This document shows, piece after piece, positions 9,846-21,076 of a stretch of DNA of 64,000 nucleotides; the first letter of the stretch is position 1; each line of letters starts with the position of its first letter. The stretch is taken from positions 22,482,905-22,546,904 of the forward strand of contig CM056743.1 in the NCBI GenBank assembly GCA_029851415.1. The letters are read 5' to 3'. Below the pieces are notes generated by a model. It had not been told where the DNA came from. It made no database searches and saw nothing but the letters and a program-made list of their open reading frames with translations. The DNA is from Eretmocerus hayati. Taxonomy: Eukaryota > Arthropoda > Insecta > Hymenoptera > Aphelinidae. Made by a program: the position numbers and the translations under genes.

Positions 9846-11257
9846 ACTACCATAAATATAATCACCGATATACTCATAGCTAACGTTGTCAATCGTGTGT
9901 CCTTGAACGGTCAATTTGGAAAAATTGAGTTGCCAAATGTTCATGAAGTTATACAGCTATTAAGAGTTTACCAATCATCAAGGAAGGTTATTTTGATCTA
10001 TCCAAAGGAACTTTTGGGTAAGCTCATTTTTCATAAGAAATTCCCAGGGAATGTCAATTTTTATCAAGTTGTCGAGAGCCTCAGCTTATTTGGGATGTAT
10101 GGATAACACAGAGTAAATGAAATGGCAATGGTCAACTCTTTCCCCACAGAATGGAATGCCCCAATGTTGTGCCCGTACCCGAATTATCTACCTCTGTCCC
10201 ATTTTACTTACTGCGAATGATTCAAGTAAAGAGTAGATTCATTGTTTAAGATAGTACTATCGTGAATCGATTGACCTGATGGACCTGCTGGATATTAATC
10301 GAGTATTTGGCATACAAATTACTGAAATACTGGGTTACTTGTGGAAAAACTTCTGAGCTCCCCAACTTCTGTCGTTTTAACATGTGCTCTTATGGAAAAA
10401 GATACTGTTTTCAATTCATCAAGTTTGACCTCGGTTTGACCTGATGGATTCGTGCCTGCCAATCTTTACCTAAAATCGTCGTAAGGTCACGAATATGTCA
10501 CTAATAAGACAAAATGCCCATATTTGTCGCTCGCTCTTCCCGGTTATACAAATCATAGGCCCTTGAAATTTTGAATAGAGTAGAATCAGACTGATACAAA
10601 GCCTGTAACGGAATTTGGGCTAAATTGGTGAAGGATCAAACACCTAGAATATTTTGAAAAGTGAGGTTACGACAGTACTACCTCAGCAGTCATGATCGCA
10701 AACCATTTTAGAATTAATCATTGATATATTTTGAACACTTTTTGCAAGGAATATCAACCACATTCATCGGAACGGAGACGTTAAGGTTATCCTTAAGGGG
10801 TTACATCTGTCGATAAATATCGAGCTCGAATTACCAAATGCACAGATTCATTTTGACACTTACAAGGTAATACCCAACAGAAAAATATTTTACATCAACC
10901 TCAAAGAAAGTGGAGAACTACCTTCAATTACAATATTTATTTTAGATTAAGCTTCTACTCATGAAGAGTAAAGGTGATATAAGCATCAATATTGATAAGA
11001 TAAGAATGGGGTTAGAAATCGATGTAAACTATAATAAGATGCCATGCCAAGTCAACGTGAACTACATACTTTCTCGCATCGAAGGTATTCATCCAGTCAT
11101 GCCAAAGGGTAATTTCATGGATAATGTCTTGACGAAAGCAGTAGATTCACTTATGACTATGATTACTCCGAATCTTGTTTCATTCTTGAAATTGAAGCTT
11201 AAGCAAGCCATAAGTATACCCCTGGATAGTTTCAATTGTGAACCATTCAGATTGTAA
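9846..11257 (+). CDS. TULIP / group-7-allergen-like protein, exons 9846-11257, in-frame stop
   Basis: Phase-consistent exons are 9846-10017, 10150-10225, 10749-10866 and 10946-11257 (TAA), all GT-AG. The product has the order typical of insect/mite group-7-allergen-like TULIP proteins: an amphipathic helix (TTINIITDILIANVVNRV) with a Leu-Pro turn, then INHIHRNGDVKVILKG, alternating beta-rich stretches (LSINIELELPNAQIHF, GDISINIDKIRMGLEIDV), and a C-terminal amphipathic helix (NVLTKAVDSLMTMITPNL). Such proteins bind lipids or hydrophobic ligands outside the cell. The second exon, though flanked by good splice sites, carries TGA at 10218-10220 in the phase that links its neighbours. Either that exon is wrong or the gene is decaying. 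No start exon is identified; MIFSITSLIFM at the end of the upstream model could be a signal-peptide start. AATAAA follows at 11287. Confidence 0.5.
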
Positions 11258-11286
11258 TTTAACGCGGGGGTAAAAAGTGAGATCCA

Positions 11287-11292
11287 AATAAA
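11287..11292 (+). promoter_or_regulatory. Polyadenylation signal AATAAA
   Basis: AATAAA lies 30 bases after the stop codon of the TULIP-like gene. Confidence 0.6.
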
Positions 11293-14200
11293 ATGTCTGC
11301 GTTACTGCCATGCATTTTTTTTTCATTCCACGAATGAGAGCACATTTGTCAAGAAAAGTTATAAGGTTGGCATACAAGCCAGTCAATGATCCGTGAACAA
11401 CGAATGTCATCAAGGAGATTCGTATTCAGAAAATTGGATGATCAATCAAGCTTTTTCAGTGAAAAAATAATAGGTGAATTTATTTGCGAACAGGTTTATC
11501 CTATCCCTATGTTGAACCTGGAGAGATTTTTTTACATAAGTCTCCATAAGCACCTGATGCATAGATGATTTACCTCATTCAAGTCTCATTCTTTATTTCA
11601 CTTTGAGAATGGTCAGAAATGCATGGGCTTCAGTTTCCACCAGGTAAAAATTACCCAGGGTGAGTCCAGGACCATACGAAAAGCTTGTGTATAATTATTG
11701 TGCATAACTAAGACAAATAAGCATGATTTGCACAAAAACTAAGTGGTCAGTCTTCTGTACTACTCTGGTAATCATCATGATGCTCCGTAAAATAACACCT
11801 TTGGCCTCAGAAAAAACTTGATTCAGACCCAAGGCTCACGGAATTTCAATTGGCGAGTTCTATGGACATGGAATTTCTATGTATGCAAAATTTCATCAAA
11901 CGCTGATCGGTAGAATTCGCGTCAAAGTTTCTCTCTCAAAGTTCAGTTGTCTCTCAGTTCTTAAAAGCACTACAAGAGCGTGGAATTTTAAACATTTCCA
12001 TTCAAACAATGGAATTGTAGTGGTATGAACGTATGTCCCAAAGGAATGATAGTGTAATCCAAATAAGACTAGAATTTCGGAGTCAAGATTTCAATCATAT
12101 CATAGAAGCTAAAATATTCAGCAGAAAAGATATGGAGAGCTCACAGGTTCGTGCAACAATTAATCAAAAACGTAGAAAGATACAAACATTTACACCAAGG
12201 CTTATCCAACCAAGGATTAGAGCTCTGTAATGCTATGACAACGACCTCTTATCGTACTTACCACGAAAGACTAAAGAAAGTAGAATAAAAAAAAAATGAA
12301 AAACGTGACATTGCTATAGCAACTTATAAGTGCTTACTTATAAGTACTTTTCCTGGAGCTCAGTCTCTCCCCTAGAGAACGAGACTAATCACACTTGTGA
12401 TATATTCTTGTAAAAGTGTAAGTAACTCGTTTTATAATACTGACGCAGGATAGCAACAGAGGATAAGCGTAATAATGATTTTTCGTGTTGTTAACTATGC
12501 ATTCCTGCTAAATTTAATGAACGAACTTAGAAGTGCTTCTCATCTTAGCATGGCTCAAAAATTTCAGGGCCGTCTCTACTACCCCGACTCGTAAAGGCCA
12601 AAAATGGTTATTTAGCTGCAAAAGCATTTTTCCTTCTAAGTTTTCAGAAAATAAGAAACCACGCACAAAATATGCTAACTGCGAAAAATAAACGAGACTG
12701 AACAACGGTAAAGAAATTATCTGCTAAAAGTACCTACGAGCCTAGAAAAGAAAATATCGAGTCAACTCCAAAGGCCGGGAGAAAATGTCTTACCTCAAAG
12801 TGGACTAGATTTCGATCGCCCACCACTCTATCCATTGAATACAGAAGGCGTTCAGTGCATAATGCATGCATTCATAACTTGGCACTAGGTTAACCTCTTG
12901 AAGACGTGCTCGATATATATGGCCCTAAGGCGACGTATTTGTGCCGCACGAATAAACTCTCTCAGCAGAGAGATTCCAGCGTTTCGTGCTTGTATGAATG
13001 GTCAGGTAATGCCTGTGCGCTGGTAGTACTTTCAACCGGAGATTGTTCATGCAAAAGTTGAGCTCATCGATAGTCGCGACGTGATTTGAAATTTTTAGTG
13101 ACCTTAGAACATTTTTCTTTTGATAACTACCCACTCTATAGACTGATTCGCATGAAAAAGAAATATGACGAATTTTTCGCCAATGCTCTTTAAGGATTGA
13201 AATGAACCGGAGCTGATTTCAAATTCTGGAGGTTTCAGATAGAAAACCGATGTGTTTTTGGATTTTTTACACCGCATACGAGTCTGACTGTTAGGCATTT
13301 TTCCATATGCACTTTACTGGATGAAATTTTGAACGACTTTTAAGAATTCTTAGAGGCAAGGAATTACGAATATTTATCATGGTTGACTAGTTGGATTAAT
13401 AAGCCCTAAAAAAGTGGAGTGTTCACTTGATTAGAATCTCAAAAAGTTGTTGTAGTTCCTGGGTAACTTGGGAACCGGACTGAGGAGATAGCAGTTTTTA
13501 TTCAAAATCTCTGAATCACGCATTCACTAAGAATGTGTGATCTTCCTATGCTGTTTTTTAATGAAATATCAGCATCAATATAATTATATGAATTGGCTTG
13601 ATTGACTCCTATCTCAACACTTGGCAGAATATTTGTAGTTTGGTACAAAATTTAAGGAATCGCGTCAAGATGTATATACAATATCTTAGATGAGTAAATA
13701 TCATGATTTTGAAGATGGAAAAAAAATACCAATTCTTTTGATGAGATATCTCATCTTGAGTCCATTGATCTCATGAGGATGGATAAAGACCTATTCATTC
13801 TACAAAATGATAACTGGATTCTTGCAATCACATTTTTCTTGAATCTGCAAGTTCCAAATCCAAAGTAGAGCATAAAATGAATAGTTGAAGAGTGGATCGA
13901 AGGAGTACAAAAGGATGATCAAGTCTGAAGATTATCTTTCATTCTAATCCGGTGGCGACGATGTGACCCAAATATTGTCGAATGTAGGGATAGAACTTGC
14001 GACAAGAGCAGAAAATAGGTTTGGTCAAAAGTTGCTCGAGACCTCATTTTTCGGCAATCATTATCATGAACGTGGGACCTCTACCCACTTGCGTGATCGT
14101 GAAAGGGCGAACACAGGATCAAAAGAGCCTTCTGATTGGAATGGAGATCGAGAGTTCTCCTCTGCAAGTCATCTGATATTCCAAATTAATTTCACTCTCA

Positions 14201-14430
14201 ACTCAAAGAGGTTCGACCCTGCGTACAAAATTTAGCCAAACTTCAATTTCAGATATATTATCGAGGTCGACTTCCACATAGATTACCTCACAGAAAGCAA
14301 GAGAAGCTCTGAAAAGGTTGGGGACTTATGAAGTTCAATACTCAGTTGAAGCTTGTAAATCTATCTCATCTTCCAACGAAAAGAAAAGTCAAAGATTGAG
14401 AGCTGCACTGTAAGAAATTTTTTCGAAAAA
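11293..14430. other. Intergenic, no gene recognised
   Basis: AT-rich, with only short open frames. A frame at about 13963-14235 has a fairly even residue mix but no recognisable motif and no convincing flanking splice sites. No long repeats are seen. Confidence 0.45.
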
Positions 14431-14528
14431 CTTCAACCAGTTGATTGAAGTTGGATTTTTAACCAACCAAGTGGTTGAATATTGGACGGCTGTGGATATG
14501 AATTTGTGGGATGGATACTTGTGGTGAT

Positions 14529-14856
14529 CTCCGGACAACATTTTTGGCTCACGAGAACAAATTCATGTTTTCTTGTAAACAAATCAGGGTTAAGCGGTGT
14601 TTTAGCGATTTATTATTCGGATTGGTGACTGCTCGGGTGGAGCTGCTAGATGGGTGTAGATTATGGGCTCGCTTAGGTAAGACGGCAGCCCCAGCCGAGC
14701 GATCACCAATTCGGATTATAAATCGCGGAAATGTTGCTTAACCTGGTTTTTTGACCGAAAAATCTCACGCGGCCACTGCTGATGTTTTTTTTTTCTATTT
14801 GCTCATAAGAAAACATGAAGAAATTTGCTTTTTTGGCTCAAAAATGTCGTCCGGAG
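14529..14856. repeat. Foldback element, CTCCGGACAACATTTTTGGC ends
   Basis: The left arm (from 14529) contains CTCCGGACAACATTTTTGGC and AATCAGGGTTAAGCGGTGTT. The right arm returns as the complement ending TGTCGTCCGGAG at 14856. The arms are diverged, with indels. Confidence 0.75.
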
Positions 14857-14882
14857 GCTACCGTTCACCAATCTCATGAGTC

Positions 14883-15935
14883 CTGTATATATGTTCCCGT
14901 GAAAGCCCGAAATTCGTGATTGCCTGGCAGCCACTAGTGAATTCCAAGATGCACTGGTCTAGGCCAGTGACTGCTGACATTCACCAGTGAAAGCCCGAAA
15001 TTCACAGCTGATATCGTTGCTGAAGCCATAATTCGAGCTTTCACTAGTGATTGTCAGCATTCACTAACCCGGCCCAGTGAATGTCGAAAATCGGAAGAGT
15101 TGGGGAATGAAAGTCGGGAATATTTCAGACACAACGTCTCATTATCCCAAATTCTCGAGGCAGGTTAGAATATGGAAAAAAAATCAAGGTCTCTCTTAAC
15201 CTCTCCAAGTGAAGCCTCACCCTGGGGCAACTCCAAAAAGAGTGAGTTTCACTCTTTCCGAGTGAGAATTCCACTCGAGCCCGAGTGACACTAACTCTTT
15301 CTGAGTTGCCACAAAAGAGTGGTCCACTCGGAAAGGTTAAGGAAGTATGGTCTCTTTATCCATCACCCATCAAATGAGGTTAGGAGTTCCTGAATTTCCA
15401 ATCTTCATCTACTAAGGTAGTCGTGTCGCGCAAAGTTGAAAAGACAGTTGTATCAACATGAGCAGTGTGTCATGAATGATGATGACTGAAACGTTAATGT
15501 CATTCAACTTTTGTCATTGACAAGTATTTTCTATGAGGTATTTCTGAGATCGACAAGTATTTGACAAGACATTTTATTGACAACTCCTCATTGATGGATA
15601 ATGGATAGTTCTCCATATTCCAGCCTGCTTCGGAAACTTGGGATAATAAGACAATGTGTTTGACATTTCATTCGACTTCCATTCCCCAATTTTTTCAATC
15701 TCCCACATTCACTGGTCCGAGTCAGTGAATGCTGACAATCGCTGGTCGATGGCCAGTGAATGCTGACAATTACTAGTGAAAGCCCGAATTATGGCCTTAC
15801 CAACGATATCAGTTACAAATTCCGGGCTTTCACTAGCGAATTTCAGCATTCACTAGCCTCGACCAGTGAATCTTAGGATTCACTAGTGAATACTCGGCAA
15901 TCACGTATTTCGGGCTTTCACGGTAACATATATAG
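14883..15935. repeat. Foldback element with ~300-bp arms built of CACTAGTGAATG-type modules
   Basis: The left arm 14883-15175 (start TGTATATATGTTCCCGTGAA) pairs with 15613-15935 (end TTCACGGTAACATATATAG). Both arms contain several short modules of the type CACTAGTGAATG / CCAGTGAATGCTGACA and the motif GAAAGCCCGAAATTC, so each arm also has sub-repeats and local palindromes. The loop (15176-15612) holds a further small foldback. Confidence 0.85.
15196..15340. repeat. Small foldback inside the loop of the larger one
   Basis: TTAACCTCTCCAAGTG at 15196 is matched inverted by CACTCGGAAAGGTTAA ending at 15340. Between them are repeated GAGTGAG/CACTC steps (AGAGTGAGTTTCACTCTTTC, CGAGTGAGAATTCCACTCG), making a chain of short palindromes. 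Confidence 0.65.
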
Positions 15936-16210
15936 TCAAGAGGTCGGGTTCGGAGTATTATGCATGCGACCTACGCGTGGCAGATCTGAATTGGTGGTCA
16001 CTCACCCGGATAAGATCACCGCCGATAAGTTTTTTAACCTGGATTTCCGATTGACGTGATTCGGAATTCCATCACTTGTTTGACGAAATTCAACCACCTG
16101 GTCGAAAGATCTAACCAACTGGTTGAAATGTTGGCAGATAGAAATCTTTGAGAATCATGATTGAGTGCTATTTTGTGGAAATCTCATTTATGTCATAAGC
16201 ACGATACGGT

Positions 16211-16620
16211 GCATTTCGATACAAGGGTAGAAAAGAGTTTTCGACACGCTGTGCGGAAAAAGCGTTTTTTCCGCACTAATTTTCCACTTTCTTGCACAAT
16301 TTCTCGAAAAAAACAGATTGATACACGGGTGTGAAACCTCTTTTTCGCATCTTCGTGTTGATTCCGACCTTCGCCTACGGCTTAGGCCGAAATCCCAACA
16401 CTTGTGCACAAAATAGTGGATTTCGCACCGAGATTATGAGGTTGTAGCTCGCTTCTGAGCGATTGGTTTTTGGCCCGAGCAGCAGGCGAGGGTCAAAATA
16501 ATTGCTCGGAAACGGGGAACCCAATGATCGAGTCGCGAATGCTATTTAATGCAATTTTGCAAGCACTCAAACATCGGAAAATCGTATGAAAAAGTTTTTC
16601 CACCCTTGTATCGGAATGTA
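16211..16620. repeat. TIR-flanked element, ~410 bp, TIR about 27 bp
   Basis: GCATTTCGATACAAGGGTAG at 16211 is matched inverted by the stretch ending CCACCCTTGTATCGGAATG near 16618. The inside includes a perfect short palindrome (GCGGAAAAAGCGTTTTTTCC region) and no coding. MITE-like; no clear target duplication. Confidence 0.6.
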
Positions 16621-18170
16621 CTTTTTTGTTCAAATTATGAAGTAAACTCTATGCTAACTCTACAAAACCAATTTCTTGCACAACATTTTTTAGAGGAATC
16701 AGCCGTGATTGAGCATTCATTGACACACTTCAGATTACTCTTGGATAATTGGTTCATGATAGGCAAGATACGGTAGAAATCATGAGAAATCGAAAAGTAA
16801 CGATAATACCTGGGTGCGCTCGAAAGGCATTATTGATTCTGCATGTTTTTGAGCAGCTCAAAGAAAAAACTGTTATTCTCGTTGCTACACTGAGCTTGTC
16901 TGAATCAGAGATGAATATTCTGAGTTATAGATCACTTCTGGAAGAATAGAAATTAGTATTTCATCCTTCTGAATCATATTACTGAAATTTGTTCTCCTCG
17001 TGACACTAAGCTCATCATTCTCTGAATAGTCTAACCTCATTGGTCGCAAATGAATTGACTTTTGTCTCACGAACCTGGTCACCCATCTGCCTCAATTAAT
17101 CACTACTAAATAGCCAGCATTGGCACTATTAGGAACAGAATACTGGAAGAATCTGAAGTATCAGGCGTTGAAATGTTCTGAATCTTTGATCATAATCTTC
17201 CTTAGCCCTTGATTACGTGCAGAATTTATACGCCATTGCACGCTAGCCTCTCTATAAACTCCCTTAGCTTACCTATCGTGCTTAGCCAAGTTTCACAGCT
17301 ATATGAATGCCTCACCTATTATATATCCTCCTGCCTCCATCTACCCAAACCCAAACCCATACACACACATACATACATACTCAAAATACACTCATCCAGT
17401 CAACACACTAAAGGATTCGCGTGCAGAACTATGAGAGGGTGCGCTTCTCGTTTCTAATTCTGCCCTGAAGTTTTAATGCCCAGAATCGACCCTACTGTGC
17501 GAGTTTAATGTCCGTCGGCATCACCGACAACGTATAGCCCTTTTTGGACTCACACTATTGCACCTTTAGTGAACATTGAGTTTCTACATCCACATATAAA
17601 CATACATGAATGTAAAAACGAAATGCTCGCAAGTATATGTCTCTCAATATAGTAAGTGGCGATCGTGCTGAGTTTGAAAATACATGTAGAAAGCTAGATT
17701 CATTTAGCAGCTGGAGACTTCCGTATTCCTTGCATGCTTTTGTAGGTTACACCACATCGTATCTTTTCTATGAACTGAATGATCAATGAAAATGGTTAAA
17801 TGTGCCGTAAGGTATAGGAAATGTGTTAAATGAGATAGTGGCAGGCATTTTATTTGGGAGGAGTTTCGTGAGCCATTCTAATTTTTAAGAGGACCCCGAG
17901 CCATTTGAATTTCAGTAAATTTTAAGTGCAAATAACTGTTTGTGCTTCGATGGTTCCGATAGTGTCGATACTTTCTTTAGCACATGCTATCAAAATTTCA
18001 ATCAAACATCGAAAATAAAAATTACAAGGAATTTCGCACGAATATGTCAATTTGAGTTTTCAATCATTTTTCCAACATAATTATTGATCTGATGTCAATT
18101 TTATGAGTGATTCACTTTCAGATTGAATTGAATGCTTCTGTAGGAGAGTTTGGGGGGGGGGGGGGGCTTG
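16621..18170. other. Intergenic; poly(G) run at about 18151-18166
   Basis: AT-rich and without recognisable genes. It ends in a run of about 16 G residues. Confidence 0.5.
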
Positions 18171-18753
18171 GCGGATAAATTCTCTAACGTTCCACCTCTG
18201 GATACCGAGTCTTGAAGGACCTCTCAAAATACTAGGCCCGCAAAAGTAGAGATGTACAGATTCAATCCTCGTAAGCGTAAGGGGAACTCAAAGTCGCGGG
18301 GTGTGACGACCTGACGACCCTCCGTCCCCAGTTGTTGGGTTACTGTACCTGATGGGTTTTGGCCCGAATGTGGTAGGGAGGAGCCTGGCCCTGGGACTGG
18401 TGCTCGGCGTGCTTTATGACTCCTTCCGAAAATCCGCAAGCAGCGCTGGAGTCTGATGAGTTTCCGGTTCTAGTTAGTGTCGGTCGGAGCTTGGATGTCT
18501 CACATGTCCATCTGGTGACCGGGTAATGGGTGAGTCTAGGGACTCGTATTGGATCCGTCCATGGATGGCCACAATGCGAGCCTGGAAGACTCATCCGGAC
18601 ACTCGGAGGGGCTCCCGGGGCTCCAAGGAAGCCTAGAAAAGTCCCGAAACCCCGACCGTGGGGTGGGCTTCGGCCATTTCTTGACTACCGGATTTCGGGC
18701 TAGGTGCTGAGCCCGAAATTTGGTAGTCAAGGAACAGTAGCGGGCCATTGCCT
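18171..18753. other. GC-rich segment hosting the LTR element, left side
   Basis: The GC-rich, CpG-containing segment differs sharply from the AT-rich surroundings and stops at the LTR element. The sequence right of the element (21862-22085) has the same character, so the LTR element landed inside an older GC-rich repeat. No protein motif is seen. TTCAATCCTCGT occurs on both sides (about 18262 and 22005), resembling a tRNA B-box, but no matching A-box or stem was found. Confidence 0.45.
18683..18730. repeat. Hairpin, 20-bp arms
   Basis: TGACTACCGGATTTCGGGCT and AGCCCGAAATTTGGTAGTCA are complementary at 18 of 20 positions across an 8-base loop. It lies 24 bases left of the LTR element. Confidence 0.8.
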
Positions 18754-19538
18754 TGTAACGAGCATACCCACCTCACCGTAAGGCATGCTCGTCACAGAGC
18801 CAGAATGCCAGTAGTCCCGAGCCCACCCACTAGGTGGCTACCAGTACTTAATCGAATCATAGATCGTTAGTAATGATACTAGCCAGGATCGCATCGATTC
18901 AGCAGTTCGCCGCAAGCAGCTCGATTGTTCGTATCGCTCGGCTCCGGGTCCTTCCAGAGTCAAGTCGAACCATGATCACTGCCGGCACTCCCCGCCTCCC
19001 CAGGTCCCGCTAGGGTGGCGGGTATTCGTCTGACTATGGCATACCGGGTCCATCCAGTAGTCGTACCAGACAACCACACCGACGTATGTCGCATACCCAG
19101 GCCCGTCTAGGATGCGTCATACTCTAGGGTACCGTCTCCTTCCCACCCTGGGCACTCTCGGGGTGTGGGGGAAAAGTCCCGAAGTACATGCAGACACACA
19201 CCGGCTAGCTTTCGCGTGTAACCCATTTACGTTGGGCCGCTTATGAGATAGACCGACCAGGAAACATATACACCGACACACCGGCTGCAAGAGCAGACGT
19301 ATTTTTGTAACACAAATTCACACACGATGACAATCAGTCATAGAACCCTTTCATTTTGTCTGTTTCAGAGAGCAGTAATCAGCTGTGCGAAATACCATTC
19401 ATTCTTTTGAACATATTCATTTCTTTTGTTACATTCTCTTGAATATATTTATACATTTATTTGAAACTGCTTGTTATCAATTGGACATGAACCCTAAATC
19501 TCCGACATTTCCTAATCCTAGTAAATCCCTCGGTTACA
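18754..19538 (+). repeat. Left LTR, 785 bp
   Basis: It begins TGTAACGAGCATACCC and ends CTCGGTTACA. Near the start, ACGAGCAT and ATGCTCGT form a short hairpin. An AT-rich TATA-like stretch (ATATATTTATACATTT) lies near the 3' end. No polyadenylation hexamer is obvious. Confidence 0.95.
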
Positions 19539-19558
19539 TGGCGCCCAGACAGTGACTT
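19539..19558 (+). other. Primer-binding site, tRNA-Lys type
   Basis: TGGCGCCCAGACAGTGACTT starts at the base after the LTR. TGGCGCCC matches the 3' end of tRNA-Lys used as primer by several retroelements, and the bases beyond (ACAG.GACTT) fit too. Confidence 0.8.
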
Positions 19559-19684
19559 AAAATTTTTTTTTTTTTCTCCCGCATATTTCAGAATTTTAGT
19601 CGGCAACCATAGAAACGCACATTTACATAAAAAGGTTTCAGAGTTTTTGGGGTTTCTTATGACTGATCGTCGCAGTAGGGCTCA

Positions 19685-19685
<1 letters not shown>

Positions 19686-19730
<45 letters not shown>
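19686..19730. repeat. (CA)n microsatellite in the element's leader
   Basis: About 22 CA units between the primer-binding site and the gag-like ORF. Confidence 0.95.
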
Positions 19731-19734
<4 letters not shown>

Positions 19735-19900
19735 TACACAGACACATGCAGGCTTACAGAAGAAAGAAGAAGGCCGCAGCATCGAAGTAGGGGGGGAAAC
19801 ACGTGCCTCCCACCATCGTCAGAGCAGCGACCCGACCCGAAAACATCGGCCCAGAGGATACTAGCCATCAATCATATTTACACAAACAGTAGTTGTCAAG

Positions 19901-20851
19901 ATGTCGCTAGATCAAGAGCTACAGTATTTGGAAACCACGTGCGCAAACCTCGACCGAGACCTCGACGAAGGTTGTGCGCGGATCGGAATCACCAGAGAAG
20001 AATTAAGGAAACAAGCCGAGGAAATGATGTTGCCAGGAACATCAGAGGTGACACCAGGAACAACAGCACCGGCAACCGTCCCACCACCGACACAAGACAT
20101 CGCACCCGCCTCTTCAGTGACACCGGATAGCTCAGCACCAGCAATAATGGCAGAAAGCCCGGCGCTCACTCGCCGGTACAACCGTGAGAAAGTAGTTACT
20201 CCCGCTGCCCGTTTACCGAAAGCCGAGCTAAGTACAAAAGTAAAGCGCACCACCCGGAGCACTTTTGCAGTGGACCTGCAGAAGCTACGAGGAAGGAAGC
20301 CGACCCCGGCCAGGTCAGTGAAATTTCTAGAAATAACGGAGCAGCCCGGGTGGGCGAAGAAAATGGAAGAATTAAAACGACAATCGGGAAGGAGGACAGC
20401 AGCAGTAAAGAATGTGGCTCAGCCGAGCAGCGCAGGAAGGGAGCGACCGGTGCACTGGAGAACGGGTGGAAAGGGACACGAAAAATGCCTTGAGATCCGC
20501 CATCGCACAACAAATGCAACAGCGCCTCCAGCACATGCAGTACCAGCAAAACCCAGTTTACCAGCGTATAAGCCAGTTCAACCGATTGCTGCACAATCAC
20601 CACTCGTACCAGCCTGCATGCTAGTCATCACCACACCAGTCATGAGGATGGACACCGCACCAACATCACAGCAGAAAACCTCACCACCGCCCACTCAGCA
20701 GAATACTCGGAGTTTGACCCTCCCAGATGGGAGCGTGGTACAAGTACCAGCAGGGACGCGGCGGTGGCGCGTGGATTTACCGAATGGAGAGAGATGGGTG
20801 ATACGTCTCAGCCCGGAAGGAAGGATGAACAGCTGTCACAAGACCAGGTAA
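19901..20851 (+). CDS. Gag-like ORF of the LTR element (316 codons)
   Basis: The ATG at 19901 follows a 362-base leader. The N-terminal 45 residues (start MSLDQELQYLETTCANLDRD) look coiled-coil-like. A Pro/Thr/Ala-rich linker (about 46-95) follows, then a basic region (about 95-170). The last 50 residues contain LTLPDGSVVQVPAGTRRW and VDLPNGERWVIRLSPEGR, which look like ordered strands. There is no CCHC knuckle and no protease motif. Between about 20440 and 20620 another frame reads a Gln-rich helix-like stretch (AQQMQQRLQHMQYQQ) that looks more protein-like than the main frame, suggesting two compensating frameshifts in this copy. A particle-forming role is assumed from position only. Confidence 0.6.
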   Translation: MSLDQELQYLETTCANLDRDLDEGCARIGITREELRKQAEEMMLPGTSEVTPGTTAPATVPPPTQDIAPASSVTPDSSAPAIMAESPALTRRYNREKVVTPAARLPKAELSTKVKRTTRSTFAVDLQKLRGRKPTPARSVKFLEITEQPGWAKKMEELKRQSGRRTAAVKNVAQPSSAGRERPVHWRTGGKGHEKCLEIRHRTTNATAPPAHAVPAKPSLPAYKPVQPIAAQSPLVPACMLVITTPVMRMDTAPTSQQKTSPPPTQQNTRSLTLPDGSVVQVPAGTRRWRVDLPNGERWVIRLSPEGRMNSCHKTR

Positions 20852-21060
20852 GCCGAAGAACTCATCTGACAAGCACCACACCACAGACACACGCAGTTAG
20901 TTTCAGCACACTAGACACACAGAGCAGCAGAACAATATACACACACCAGCAGTTTGTGTTTGTTTTCAAAGCAGGCACACCCGAAGACGACCCAGATGCG
21001 TCGCGAACATCATGGGGTTCGTAGCAGTCAGAGTGAAGTTTTCCCGCAACTTCACTCTCC

Positions 21061-21076
21061 CGGAAGAAGAGGGGGA
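21061..21076 (+). other. Polypurine tract
   Basis: GGAAGAAGAGGGGGA ends exactly at the right LTR, the expected position for second-strand priming. Confidence 0.85.

Larger units (their letters stand above)
14431..16130. repeat. Nested inverted-repeat cluster with ~45-bp outer TIRs
   Basis: The outer ends match in inverted orientation: TTCAACCAGTTGATTGAAG at about 14432 and the complement around 16084-16130 (CCACCTGGTCG, AACCAACTGGTTGAA). Inside lie at least three smaller foldbacks (14529-14856, 14883-15935, 15196-15340). No protein is encoded. Whether the outer pair bounds one transposable unit is an inference. Confidence 0.55.

Noticed and set aside
13963..14235. 90-codon open frame (ATRAENRFGQKLLETS...)
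   Set aside because: Residue mix is plausible, but there are no splice sites, start context or motif to support it.
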